From Candidatus Aminicenantes bacterium UBA2199 (GTDB lineage: Bacteria > Acidobacteriota > Aminicenantia > UBA2199), in assembly GCA_002327965.1 (NCBI GenBank), contig DCVB01000097.1, forward strand, positions 11,498 to 48,100: DNA of 36,603 bases, in the 5' to 3' direction. Position 1 is the first letter of the stretch, and each line of letters opens with the position of its first letter. Shown piece after piece: positions 1 to 7,291 of this stretch. The notes below the pieces were generated by a model. That model saw nothing but the letters and a program-made list of their open reading frames with translations. It was not told the DNA's origin and did not search any database. The translations under genes and the position numbers were made by a program.

Positions 1-741
1 CCCGAGGACTACGTCCATCGCATCGGCCGCACCGCCCGCGCCGGCAAGAACGGCCACTCCTTCACCTTCGTCAGCAACCGCGACATGCGCAAGCTGCGCG
101 ACATCCAGCATTTCACCGGCACCCGCATCCGCCGCCAGCAGATCCCCACGCTGCGCGACGTCGAAACCTCCCGCCAGGAGGCCTTTATCGAGAAGGTCAA
201 CGGCATTCTCGCAGGCGGCCTTGCCGACCGCCATCTGCGCCTGGCCGAGCGCCTGCTCAGCGGCGACACCCCGTCGCTCGACGTGACCGCCGCCCTGGTC
301 GGCTTGCTGATCGGTCCGGAAACGGCGCCGGCGGCGGATGACGTGAGCGATCTCCGCGAAAGTGAGGACGACGGCAGCCGCGTGACGGTGATAGCGGCGG
401 TCGGCCGCGAGCACCGGGTCACTCCCGGCGACATCGTCGGCGCCATCACCGGGGAAACCGGGTTGACGGGCAAGTCCATCGGAGCCATCCGCATCTTCGA
501 TCACGTCAGCTTCATCGACATCCCGACCCACACCGCCCAGCGCGTGATCGAGATCATGAACCGCAGCACCATCCGCAACGTCTCCCCCGAGATGCGCCTG
601 GCCGCGGACAACGAGATGCCCACCCGCCCGAAAAAAAAACCGGGCAAAGCGGGCGCGGCGCCGGAGCGCCGCGGCTACGACAAGAAACCATTTACCATGG
701 CGGGCCCGAAAAAATTCATGAAAAAACGCCCCCGCGACTGA
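1..741 (+). CDS. deaD: DEAD-box RNA helicase, DeaD/CsdA type, C-terminal part (5' end outside window)
   Basis: The reading frame is open from base 1, so the gene starts upstream of the window. The first residues contain HRIGRTARAG, which is helicase motif VI at the end of the second RecA-like domain. A linker of about 100 residues follows. Around codons 118-200 there is a region typical of the DbpA RNA-binding (RRM-like) domain, including GDIVGAITGETGL and FSID-like strands (HVSFIDIP). The last 45 residues form a basic Lys/Arg tail. Known members unwind short RNA duplexes and help ribosome assembly and mRNA turnover in the cytoplasm. The DbpA domain plus basic tail fits DeaD/CsdA better than RhlE or RhlB. 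Roughly the N-terminal two thirds cannot be seen. Confidence 0.93.
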   Translation, partial: PEDYVHRIGRTARAGKNGHSFTFVSNRDMRKLRDIQHFTGTRIRRQQIPTLRDVETSRQEAFIEKVNGILAGGLADRHLRLAERLLSGDTPSLDVTAALVGLLIGPETAPAADDVSDLRESEDDGSRVTVIAAVGREHRVTPGDIVGAITGETGLTGKSIGAIRIFDHVSFIDIPTHTAQRVIEIMNRSTIRNVSPEMRLAADNEMPTRPKKKPGKAGAAPERRGYDKKPFTMAGPKKFMKKRPRD

Positions 742-767
742 GCCGGCCGGAACAAGGCAACGCGGGC

Positions 768-798
768 TATAAAAAAGGGCGGTTTTACGGCCGCCCTT
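768..798 (-). terminator. Rho-independent terminator reading on the minus strand
   Basis: An 8-bp stem (775-782 with 791-798) has an 8-nt loop. On the minus strand a run of T (bases 771-776) follows, so it most likely ends minus-strand transcription from the genes at 938-3936. On the plus strand the helicase gene would get the hairpin but no T tract. Confidence 0.7.
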
Positions 799-803
799 AG
801 CTA

Positions 804-912
804 GAAGTCAGTAGACAGTAGGAACAGCATTCAACGATATCAAAAAAGGCAATCCCTGTCGTTAAGTGCTCTCTCTTCTACTGACTACTGACTACTGTCT
901 ACTGACTACTTT
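804..912. repeat. Intergenic inverted-repeat element with 7-bp units (element A)
   Basis: Bases 806-821 are a perfect 16-bp inverted match to 892-907. The right side (878-910) is a run of roughly 7-bp units of the form CTACTGA. The element lies between the convergent ends of the helicase gene (741) and the minus-strand gene at 938. It resembles the elements at 7178-7284, 9688-9855, 15409-15667 and 21433-21671 in design but not in exact sequence. Confidence 0.8.
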
Positions 913-937
913 CTTCCTTCATGATCTCTTCATCTCT

Positions 938-1480
938 TTACAAGCGGCGGAAGGGATAGACGAGGAGCTTCAATTGCACGAGCAGGATCGGCTCGGTAAC
1001 TCCGACGATCCTGGGAATGTAGCCGAAGTTCAGCCCAAGGCGATTGAAGCCGATGGTCAGGTACGGCAAACCAAAAACAGAGAACCGCCCCTGATTGTAC
1101 TCGGCTTTTTTCAATCCGCCCATGATCACCGCCAGGGAACCCCATATTTTCTTCAGGTCGCCGACCCGATATCCCGGGGCGATCCCGATCCAGTAGGACG
1201 TCCTGTCATTGCTGTCGTTGAACATGAAGTGGCCATTGGCGCCGATCAGCCAGTGGCCCTTTTGAAAACAGGTCTCGACGCCCAGCCCCAGGTGAAAGTT
1301 GTTGGATTGATCATCGTAAGGATGGAAATGCTTGCTTACGCTTGGACCGGTCAAATGAACCAGGAATCGCCCCGCGCGCGGAAAAACCATTGCCGGGACG
1401 GCCAGGATAAAAAACATTAAGCAGGCCAGGAAATTAGGATCAGGTCTTGAAATGACAGGTCGCTCATTGACCTTTTTCAT
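938..1480 (-). CDS. Small outer-membrane beta-barrel candidate (PagP-like / acyl-transfer-type fold)
   Basis: From ATG 1480 the protein has 180 residues: a basic N-region (MKKVNERP), a hydrophobic segment FLACLMFFILAVPAMVF that looks like a signal peptide, then alternating aromatic and glycine strands ending in an aromatic/basic C-terminus. Patterns such as NNFHLGLGVE, RTSYWIGIAPGY and LNFGYIP recall a widespread family of small PagP-like barrels in which the N..N.G.G.E and Y..S strands recur. This is pattern recall, not an alignment. Other starts are ATG 1516, or GTG 1522, which overlaps the TGA of the upstream kinase. I prefer 1480 because it gives a compact signal peptide, although its ribosome site is weak. 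The gene lies directly after the kinase-TPR gene and is probably cotranscribed with it. Confidence 0.6.
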   Translation of the reverse strand: MKKVNERPVISRPDPNFLACLMFFILAVPAMVFPRAGRFLVHLTGPSVSKHFHPYDDQSNNFHLGLGVETCFQKGHWLIGANGHFMFNDSNDRTSYWIGIAPGYRVGDLKKIWGSLAVIMGGLKKAEYNQGRFSVFGLPYLTIGFNRLGLNFGYIPRIVGVTEPILLVQLKLLVYPFRRL

Positions 1481-1518
1481 GTTTCCGCGGGGGCAAGCTG
1501 ATGCTGGAGTAACCATTC

Positions 1519-3936
1519 TCACTGTTTTCCCGCCCGGCGCCGCACCTCGGCGACGATGCGCACAAACTCAGGATCGCCGTGGAGCGAGGCCAAGTCACGG
1601 TCCTCCCCGATGGCGCGCATCCAGGGCATGTCGCCCCCGGCGGGCAGCGCGCGCCTGAGCAGCGCGATCGCTTGCGCACGGTTGCCTCGAAGGGCGCGAA
1701 TGCAGGCCAGGCCGTACAGGCTGTTGGCCACGTCCGGGTGACCGTCACCCAGGGCTTTCGTGCGGATGGACAGGCAGCGCCGGTGAAGCGTTTCAGCCGT
1801 TGCATACTCGCCCTGCACCTTATGAAGCACCGCATAATTTTGGAGGCTTTCGGCAACGTCCAGGTGGTCGGGACCCAGGGCTTTCTCACGGATGGCGATG
1901 CTGCGCCTGATAAGCGCCGCTGCCTCGGCGTATTTGCCCTGCTCTCTATAGAAGTCCCCCAGGTTGTTGAGGATCTTGGCTACTTCCGGATGATCGGCGC
2001 CCAGGGCTTTTTCGCGGATGGACAGGCTGCGCCGGTAAAGCGGCTCGGCGGCCGCATACTTGCCTTGCTTCCGGGAGAGCATCGCCAGGTTGTTCAGCGC
2101 CGAGGCCAGGTCGGGGTGATCTGGACCGAGCGCTTTTTCCTTGATCGCCAGGGAACGCTTGAAGAGCAGCTCGGCGGCGCCGTATTTTTTTTGCTGGTAA
2201 TACAACGCCGCCAGGTTGTTGAGCGCGATCGCCAGGTCAGGATGGTCGCTGCCGAGGGCTTTCTCGAAGATCGCCAGCGCCCGCTTGAACAGCGGCTCAG
2301 CCCGGTCATAGAAACCCTGGGCATAGTACAGCCGCGCCAGGTTGTTCAGCGACGTCGCGACATCATCATGTTCGGGCCCGAGCAGGTTCTCACGGATCTC
2401 CAGCGCCCGCTTGTAGACGGGCTCGGCCTGCGCGTAGCGGCCTTGGAGTTGATACAGAACGGCCAGGTTGTTGAGCGACTCGGCCACGAGTTCGTGTCCG
2501 CCGCCAAGGACTTTCTCGCGTATCCCCAGCGAACGCCGGTAAAGAGGCTCCGCCTGAGCGTAGCGGCCCTGGTTCTTGTACAGCAGCGCCAGGCTGTTCA
2601 ACGACGTCGCCACGTCGGGATGCTTCCGGGAAAGACGGCTTTCCCTCGCCTGGAGGGCTTTCTCGAGCAATACTTCCGCTTCTTTGAATAGGCCAAGATT
2701 GATGTACACATTCCCCATCGTGTCCATCAGCCGGGCCTGGATGAGAGGCTGGCCGCTGAGCTCGGCGTCGATCTTGCGGGCGCCTTCGTCGAGGATCTCC
2801 CTGAGGGTGATGGTGCCGCCCTTTCCTTCGTTGGGATCGGAGACCTGGAAAAGGTCCGCCAGGAAAGAGGATACCTGCGTGGCCGTCGCCGCCTCGGCTT
2901 CGGCGGATTTCTCGGCGCGGACGGCGCGCCGGGTTTGGACGGCCATCGCCGCGGCGAAGACCACCAGCGCTGCAATCCCCGCGGCCAGGAGGATCTTTTT
3001 GCGCCGGCGCGCCGGCTTGTCGTGGATCCAGGCCAGCCGTTCGGCCACGTCCACGGCGGTCGGGCGCACCGCCGGGGCCATGGATTTGAGCCTCTCGATC
3101 AAAGCGGCCAGGCTGGCGTCGATCCCCTCGATGATATGGGTCTTCCCGGTGATGACCAGCTTCTGCAGGGCCTCGAAATCCTCGACCCGGTCATAGGCAG
3201 GCTGGCCGGTGAACAGCTCCTGGAGTACCAGCCCGAACGAGTACAGGTCGCTGGCGGTCGTCGCCTCCCCGCCGCGGGCTTGCTCGGGGCTCATGTATTG
3301 CAGCGTCCCCATGACCATGCCGGCCTCGGTCAGCTTGTTCACTTCCCGGGATGGACCCGCCTGGCCGGCGTCACGGCCCGGCTCCGCCCCGCCGCCCATG
3401 GAGCGCACGGAACGGAACTTGCCCGAGGCGCTGGCGATCAGCTTCATCGTGATCTCGTCCTTCTGGGAACTGGACAACCCGAAATCGAGCACCTTGACCT
3501 GCCCGTTATCGGTCAGCATGATGTTGTCCGGTTTGAGGTCGCGATGGATGATGCCCTGGGCATGGGTGGCCACGAGCACGCCGGCGATCTGCCGGGCGAT
3601 CCTCAGCTTCTCCCGGTATTCCATCCCAGCGCCCATCACTTCCGCGAGGCTCCGGCCGGGGATCAGCTCCAGGACGAGGAAATCAGCCGTGTCACCCTCG
3701 ATATAGTCGAATATCTGGCAGATATTCGGGTTGGCGAGCCTGGACAGAATGCGCGCCTCGCGCAGGAAGCGGGTCTTGGCTTCGGCGATCAGCCGGTGCT
3801 CGGCGCGGATGCTCTTCATCACCACCCGGCGGTTGAGCTTCTCGTCAAAGCCGACGTAGACCTCGCCCATGCCGCCCTTGCTCAGGAAATCAATGATGCG
3901 GTAATGGGAGATGCGTGTTCCGAGCAGATCGCTCAT
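1519..3936 (-). CDS. Transmembrane Ser/Thr protein kinase with kinesin-light-chain-like TPR repeats
   Basis: A protein of 805 residues. Residues 12-290 are a Hanks-type kinase: glycine loop GGMGEVY (21-27), Lys41, catalytic loop HRDLKPDN (131-138), DFG (151-153) and the activation-segment motif GTLQYMSPEQARG. The first glycine of the loop is replaced by Ser19. One membrane segment follows near residues 315-333 (ILLAAGIAALVVFAAAMAV). The C-terminal half is about nine TPR repeats of 42 residues with the signature LNNLA.LY..QG.Y..AE.L..R.L.I.EK.LG..HP, as in kinesin light chain. The topology predicts a cytoplasmic kinase and an external TPR sensor or scaffold. The start ATG 3936 follows AGGAG with a 7-nt gap. 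The stop overlaps a possible GTG start of the next gene. The target is unknown. Confidence 0.93.
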   Translation of the reverse strand: MSDLLGTRISHYRIIDFLSKGGMGEVYVGFDEKLNRRVVMKSIRAEHRLIAEAKTRFLREARILSRLANPNICQIFDYIEGDTADFLVLELIPGRSLAEVMGAGMEYREKLRIARQIAGVLVATHAQGIIHRDLKPDNIMLTDNGQVKVLDFGLSSSQKDEITMKLIASASGKFRSVRSMGGGAEPGRDAGQAGPSREVNKLTEAGMVMGTLQYMSPEQARGGEATTASDLYSFGLVLQELFTGQPAYDRVEDFEALQKLVITGKTHIIEGIDASLAALIERLKSMAPAVRPTAVDVAERLAWIHDKPARRRKKILLAAGIAALVVFAAAMAVQTRRAVRAEKSAEAEAATATQVSSFLADLFQVSDPNEGKGGTITLREILDEGARKIDAELSGQPLIQARLMDTMGNVYINLGLFKEAEVLLEKALQARESRLSRKHPDVATSLNSLALLYKNQGRYAQAEPLYRRSLGIREKVLGGGHELVAESLNNLAVLYQLQGRYAQAEPVYKRALEIRENLLGPEHDDVATSLNNLARLYYAQGFYDRAEPLFKRALAIFEKALGSDHPDLAIALNNLAALYYQQKKYGAAELLFKRSLAIKEKALGPDHPDLASALNNLAMLSRKQGKYAAAEPLYRRSLSIREKALGADHPEVAKILNNLGDFYREQGKYAEAAALIRRSIAIREKALGPDHLDVAESLQNYAVLHKVQGEYATAETLHRRCLSIRTKALGDGHPDVANSLYGLACIRALRGNRAQAIALLRRALPAGGDMPWMRAIGEDRDLASLHGDPEFVRIVAEVRRRAGKQ

Positions 3937-4047
3937 TGGCTCGCTCCTTCACTCCCACGCTGGGACAACGCCCTTTGACCGCCGCGGCCTTCATGGTTTT
4001 TCCGTTCGCCGGGCAGGGGATCTCTCGCCTTCAAGCGCGACATGAAA

Positions 4048-4078
4048 GCAGGTTAGCGATAAACCTGCGGATTGTCAA
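4048..4078 (-). promoter_or_regulatory. Promoter of the kinase-TPR gene with an operator-like inverted repeat
   Basis: Read on the minus strand: TTGACA (4073-4078), a 17-nt spacer, then TAACCT (4050-4055). A perfect 7-bp inverted repeat, GCAGGTT/AACCTGC (4048-4054 and 4062-4068, 7-nt centre), covers the -10 box and part of the spacer, where a repressor could bind. The predicted leader is about 105 nt and ends in a good Shine-Dalgarno sequence. Confidence 0.6.
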
Positions 4079-4133
4079 TGACGAGCGCTTTCTAATGGGC
4101 GTCCCGATCTCACCGATCTCAATCGACTCGGGT

Positions 4134-5288
4134 TCAATAACGGTAGATCGCCGCGACTCCCGTAGTGGTCGGCATCCTCTCAGCGGGGACAATGACGACC
4201 TGGCCGCCTTTTTTTATGGCCAACTCGGCCAGATCGTCCAGCACATCGTCCAGCTCGGGATGGGCCAGGTCGCCGAACTCGATGTCGCCTGTCGCGGGGT
4301 GGATGCGGCCAGGGAGCACGCGGCCGGCCTCGACCAGCAGCTTGCCGACCCGCCCGGCCATGACCGCCTTGGCGACTTTCGTGGGATCGTCTTCGGCGAG
4401 TCCCCTGGGTTTCGCGCCGGCGAACTCATCGACCAGGGCGGCCAGGCGTGCCAGGTAGTGCGGTTCGATGACCTGCCAGGCGCGTTGGCGGAGCTCGTCG
4501 CTGGAAGCCAGGGCATCCGGATGCACGTCGATGCCCTTCTCCAGCAGGTGCGGATTGCGGCTGACCTGACGAAACGCGTGATGATGTTCCGGCAAAGCCG
4601 CAAGGATCAGCGGCAATCCCGTCAGCTTGGAATGCAGCTCCAGAATCCCCCGGTCGACCGCGCGGAAAAACCGTTCCCGGTCGATCTTCTCCCCGGATTT
4701 CCTGTCGCCATGGCCATGGCGCATGGGCGCCTGCCCGCCGCCGGCGCCGCCGTAAGAGGCAACGGTCAGGTGGGGCTCCTTCGTTTCTTCGCCCAGCGCC
4801 CCGGTCATCGTCCGCGGGACTCCGGCTTCCGGCTCGATCTCGTCCAGGGCGTCACGGTTGCCCTCATAGAGTCTGATCTCCCTGCTGTTCAAGCCCAGGA
4901 CCTGATAGCGGTCGGCCGACTGCAGGATGCGCATCAAGGGCTTGAGGTGAAAGCTGTCCGCCGCCACGGCCAATTCGGGGACCGGCCGCTGCAGCCGGTA
5001 CACGCGGAAAATGCCCTGCGCGCCCAGCACGGCCAGACCGTCGAGGGCATGGTTCCAGAAATCGTGATCGTCGGCCAGATCCCGGAACGGCGTCAGCATG
5101 GGCTGGACCGCGATCTTCGGGAATTTCTGCAGCAGCGATTTCTCCAGCGCCTTCACGAGGTTCTTGTAGCGGATCGGATCCTGCTGGTTTTCCGGATGAT
5201 GCCGATGGGTCGGCTGATAAAGTGAAAGGCATGGGGGCTCGGCCTTGTCCAAAACCCCGGCCGCGTAGTCCTTGTCGAGTATATTCAT
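4134..5288 (-). CDS. baeRF-type protein (bacterial homologue of archaeo-eukaryotic release factor eRF1), probably family 3
   Basis: A protein of 384 residues from ATG 5288, which sits behind a strong AGGAGAG site. In-frame codons further upstream are not expected to be translated. The N-terminus has CLSLYQPTHR and QQDPIRYKNLVKALE, and the end has VVIVPAERMPTTTGVAAIYRY. Both are characteristic of the baeRF group, related to eRF1/Pelota and often linked to ribosome rescue or stress. The middle contains a Gly/His-rich loop (around YGGAGGG and MRHGHGD), which may be the counterpart of the flexible loop seen in release-factor-like proteins; I cannot see a canonical GGQ. It is probably a cytoplasmic single-gene unit with its own promoter at 5420-5448. 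The family call is from memory of motifs. Confidence 0.8.
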   Translation of the reverse strand: MNILDKDYAAGVLDKAEPPCLSLYQPTHRHHPENQQDPIRYKNLVKALEKSLLQKFPKIAVQPMLTPFRDLADDHDFWNHALDGLAVLGAQGIFRVYRLQRPVPELAVAADSFHLKPLMRILQSADRYQVLGLNSREIRLYEGNRDALDEIEPEAGVPRTMTGALGEETKEPHLTVASYGGAGGGQAPMRHGHGDRKSGEKIDRERFFRAVDRGILELHSKLTGLPLILAALPEHHHAFRQVSRNPHLLEKGIDVHPDALASSDELRQRAWQVIEPHYLARLAALVDEFAGAKPRGLAEDDPTKVAKAVMAGRVGKLLVEAGRVLPGRIHPATGDIEFGDLAHPELDDVLDDLAELAIKKGGQVVIVPAERMPTTTGVAAIYRY

Positions 5289-5419
5289 GGTCTCTCCTTT
5301 TTTTTTCGAACAGGGCAACGGCAACGGCAGGCGGCGGGCTTCGCGGCTCACGGAAACCGCACGCTGCCCGTCATTGCCTGTCGTTCCCAGATCTTCCGGT
5401 TCGATGATTCCGCCCTTGT

Positions 5420-5448
5420 ATTTTATGCCAGAGTGACGCGGATCGCAA
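5420..5448 (-). promoter_or_regulatory. Sigma-70-like promoter for the baeRF gene
   Basis: On the minus strand: TTGCGA (5443-5448), 17-nt spacer, TAAAAT (5420-5425). The predicted leader is about 125 nt long. Confidence 0.55.
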
Positions 5449-5470
5449 CAACCTTATAAAATAATTGGAC

Positions 5471-5502
5471 GAAAAAAAAGGGCGGCTGCCGGAGCCGCCC
5501 CT
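5471..5502 (-). terminator. Rho-independent terminator after the DUF4412-like gene
   Basis: An 8-bp GC-rich stem (5480-5487 with 5493-5500) with a 5-nt loop is followed on the minus strand by eight T residues (5472-5479). It lies 25 nt after the stop codon at 5527 and separates this gene from the baeRF promoter. Confidence 0.9.
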
Positions 5503-5526
5503 TATTTGAAATGATCCCGGCGAAAC

Positions 5527-6252
5527 CTAATTGCGGCCGCCGATATCCTTCATGGAGAGCGATTTTTCCCTGGTGAAGCCGGCGGGAACGGAATAGAGGC
5601 CGGCCGGGGCGGGCTTCTGCGAGATCTCCACCACCTGGCTGACCACCTTCATCTTGCTGCCCATCATGTCCATGCTCATCTCCGAGCCGATCTGGAAGCC
5701 CTTGATCTTGGCGAACTCGGCGATGGAGGCGTCGTCCATGAACTGCATCTTGGAGACGTTGGTGTACATCTTGGAGAACATCTTCCAGTCAAAGGGCACG
5801 TCGGTGCTGGCCCAGATGACCATCTTCATCTTCATCATCATCATGCTCATGTCGACGTCGTAGCCGGAGCAGTTCCACTGGCCGAGCTTCTTGGCCTGGC
5901 CGTTGGGCGCCACCTTGACCGTCATCTTCATCATCGCCGCCATCTGGGCGGCCTCGGGGGGCAGGAGCTTGGCCATGTCCAGGGGCAGGGCCGCTTCGAC
6001 GTAATTCTTCTCCTTCAGGTTGATGATGTACATGACGTTCTTGTTCATGTCCAGGATCGTCACCCGCTCGCCCTGCTTGTTGAACAGCTGGCTGCTGCTC
6101 ACCCACTGCTCGGTGATCTCGTCCTTGGCCGGCTGCTTCTGGCCCATCATCTCGAAGGCGTCGGTGCGGACGTTGGTCTTGATGTACACGTCGGCGGGAA
6201 GCAGCAGCGCCAGCGCCAGGACAACGATCAATGCCAATAGTGCTTTCTTCAT
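5527..6252 (-). CDS. Secreted methionine-rich DUF4412-like protein
   Basis: A protein of 241 residues from ATG 6252, behind a very strong AAGGAGG site. Residues 1-20 are a signal peptide (MKKALLALIVVLALALLLPA). The mature part contains NKNVMYIINLKEKNYVEAALP, the kind of beta-strand pair that records a bound-ion or salt status in DUF4412 proteins, a family of periplasmic proteins of unknown function. Methionine is strikingly frequent (about 26 in 220 residues), in clusters such as MAAMMKM, MSMMMMKMKM and MSMDMM. That could mean copper(I) binding, although no complete His/Cys site accompanies it. The gene is monocistronic: promoter 6274-6302 and terminator 5471-5502 frame it. Confidence 0.75.
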   Translation of the reverse strand: MKKALLALIVVLALALLLPADVYIKTNVRTDAFEMMGQKQPAKDEITEQWVSSSQLFNKQGERVTILDMNKNVMYIINLKEKNYVEAALPLDMAKLLPPEAAQMAAMMKMTVKVAPNGQAKKLGQWNCSGYDVDMSMMMMKMKMVIWASTDVPFDWKMFSKMYTNVSKMQFMDDASIAEFAKIKGFQIGSEMSMDMMGSKMKVVSQVVEISQKPAPAGLYSVPAGFTREKSLSMKDIGGRN

Positions 6253-6273
6253 GGTTCCTCCTTGGGAAAGGCC

Positions 6274-6302
6274 ATCATAGCCCCGAACGGCGTTGAAGTC
6301 AA
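6274..6302 (-). promoter_or_regulatory. Sigma-70-like promoter for the DUF4412-like gene
   Basis: On the minus strand: TTGACT (6297-6302), 17-nt spacer, TATGAT (6274-6279). The predicted leader is about 15 nt and contains the strong Shine-Dalgarno sequence. Confidence 0.75.
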
Positions 6303-6348
6303 TATGACGGCCAGGGGGTGCGGCAATTCCATGGGTGCTTGGCATAAG

Positions 6349-6450
6349 GCGAGAGGCAAGGGGCGAGAGGCGAGAGGTCAGGGGTTAGAGGTGATGGGTC
6401 AGAGGACAGAAATCAGACGACAGAGGTCAGAAGTCAGAGGTCAGACAGAC
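6349..6450. repeat. Purine-rich imperfect tandem repeat
   Basis: About 100 bases are built from irregular 7-mers of the form GAGAGGC, AGAGGTC and AGAAGTC on the plus strand, with hardly any pyrimidine runs. It is the first part of the 518-nt non-coding gap between the divergent promoters of the DUF4412-like gene and queF. I see no gene in it. Confidence 0.7.
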
Positions 6451-6475
6451 AAGCATTAGCTATTTGTCTTTGTGT

Positions 6476-6500
6476 AGGGGCGGGTCTCAGACCCGCCCTT
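6476..6500. repeat. Short GC-rich palindrome (GTAGGGGCGG family)
   Basis: A perfect 9-bp stem (6478-6486 with 6490-6498) has a 3-nt loop, extended by one wobble pair and one A-T pair. The flank GTGTAGGGGCGG is shared with the longer palindrome at 21507-21534, so the two are probably copies of one repeat type. Confidence 0.8.
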
Positions 6501-6576
6501 GCATAAAAGAGGGATCCGAAATCTTCAGAGATCATCTGTTGACTATAACAACCAATACGATTCTTGTCCGTAAGGT

Positions 6577-6720
6577 CTCCTGCTGACACTGTCACTGACA
6601 CTTGCCTTGGTCTTCGTTTTGGAAATTGGAATTTGGAATTTGGATATTGTATGTGATTTGGAATTTGGGATTTGGAATTTAAGTTTTCGTATTGCTTTTT
6701 CTGACCGTCAGCCTATTGCC
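6577..6720. repeat. Composite intergenic element (element B), related in inverted orientation to 15409-15570
   Basis: It begins with CCTGCTGACACTG units (6579-6603), followed by AT-rich GGAATTTGG iterations (6619-6680) and a CTGACCGTCAG palindrome (6701-6711). The same modules (TGACACTG units, CAAATTCC iterations, GACGGTCAGAAA, CAAAACGAAGA) occur as the reverse complement at 15409-15570. It ends just before the queF promoter. Confidence 0.75.
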
Positions 6721-6735
6721 GCCAGGCAATTGCAC

Positions 6736-6764
6736 TTGACAGGCAATAGCCCATTGCGCATAAT
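6736..6764 (+). promoter_or_regulatory. Promoter of queF giving a predicted leaderless mRNA
   Basis: Consensus TTGACA (6736-6741), 17-nt spacer, CATAAT (6759-6764). The ATG of queF begins 7 nt after the -10 box, where transcription should start. No Shine-Dalgarno sequence and no space for a preQ1 riboswitch exist. Confidence 0.8.
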
Positions 6765-6770
6765 CAGCCC

Positions 6771-7172
6771 ATGAAAATGGACGATGTCGCCAAGTACCTG
6801 CAGGGCATCCGCCAGGACGCCTTTTTCATCGACTACGACGTGCTGGAGACCGAACCCTACGAGAACAAGGGCAAGGCGACGAAGGTGGAGATCGTCCACC
6901 CCGAGTTCACCTCGCTCTGCCCCAAGACCGGGCTCCCCGACCACGGCGTTATCCGCATCCGCTATGTTCCGGACAAGCTGATCGTCGAGCTCAAATCGCT
7001 GAAGTATTACTTCCTGCAATACCGAAACGCCGGAATTTTCTACGAGTCCCTGACCCCGCTGATCCTGAAGCACCTGGTCAAGAAGGTCCAGCCGCAGGAG
7101 ATGACCGTCGAGGCCGAGTTCACGCCGCGGGGAGGGTTGACCACGAAGGTATTATCGACCTACAAGAAATGA
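6771..7172 (+). CDS. queF: NADPH-dependent 7-cyano-7-deazaguanine (preQ0) reductase, unimodular QueF
   Basis: A protein of 133 residues. QueF reduces preQ0 to preQ1 in queuosine tRNA modification. The family signature EFTSLCPKTGLPD is at residues 45-57, with the thioimide-forming Cys50 and the proton-donor Asp57 spaced as in the Bacillus-type enzyme. VELKSLKYYFLQYRN (substrate and NADPH region) follows near residues 73-87. The length fits the short, unimodular class. The start at 6771 is supported by the promoter, which predicts transcription beginning at this ATG; a second ATG two codons downstream is possible. No other queuosine gene is in the window, so it acts as a stand-alone unit. Confidence 0.96.
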   Translation: MKMDDVAKYLQGIRQDAFFIDYDVLETEPYENKGKATKVEIVHPEFTSLCPKTGLPDHGVIRIRYVPDKLIVELKSLKYYFLQYRNAGIFYESLTPLILKHLVKKVQPQEMTVEAEFTPRGGLTTKVLSTYKK

Positions 7173-7177
7173 ACTGG

Positions 7178-7284
7178 AGTGATGAGTGATCAGTGATGAG
7201 TGATGAGAAAAACCGACAGAATGACTTATTTTTCTTTCTCATTACTCATCACTTAAGATCATTGAGTTCGCTCACTCATCACTA
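7178..7284. repeat. Intergenic inverted-repeat element with 7-bp units (element C)
   Basis: Bases 7192-7210 match the reverse complement of 7235-7253 in 18 of 19 positions. Both arms are made of GTGATGA / TCATCAC units, and further units occur at 7178-7190 and 7272-7283. It fills the gap between the convergent ends of queF and the ABC permease gene and could form a long hairpin in either transcript. The run TTATTTTTCTTT lies inside the loop. Confidence 0.8.
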
Positions 7285-7291
7285 ATTTCCG

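Noticed and set aside
866..1420. A plus-strand frame beginning in element A
   Set aside because: It starts inside the repeat and is antisense to the barrel candidate.
6349..6450. A possible CRISPR array because of short repeats
   Set aside because: The units are 6-8 bp and irregular, without spacers of constant length; no cas genes are near.
6700..6770. A preQ1 riboswitch before queF
   Set aside because: The promoter predicts transcription start at the ATG, so there is no leader.
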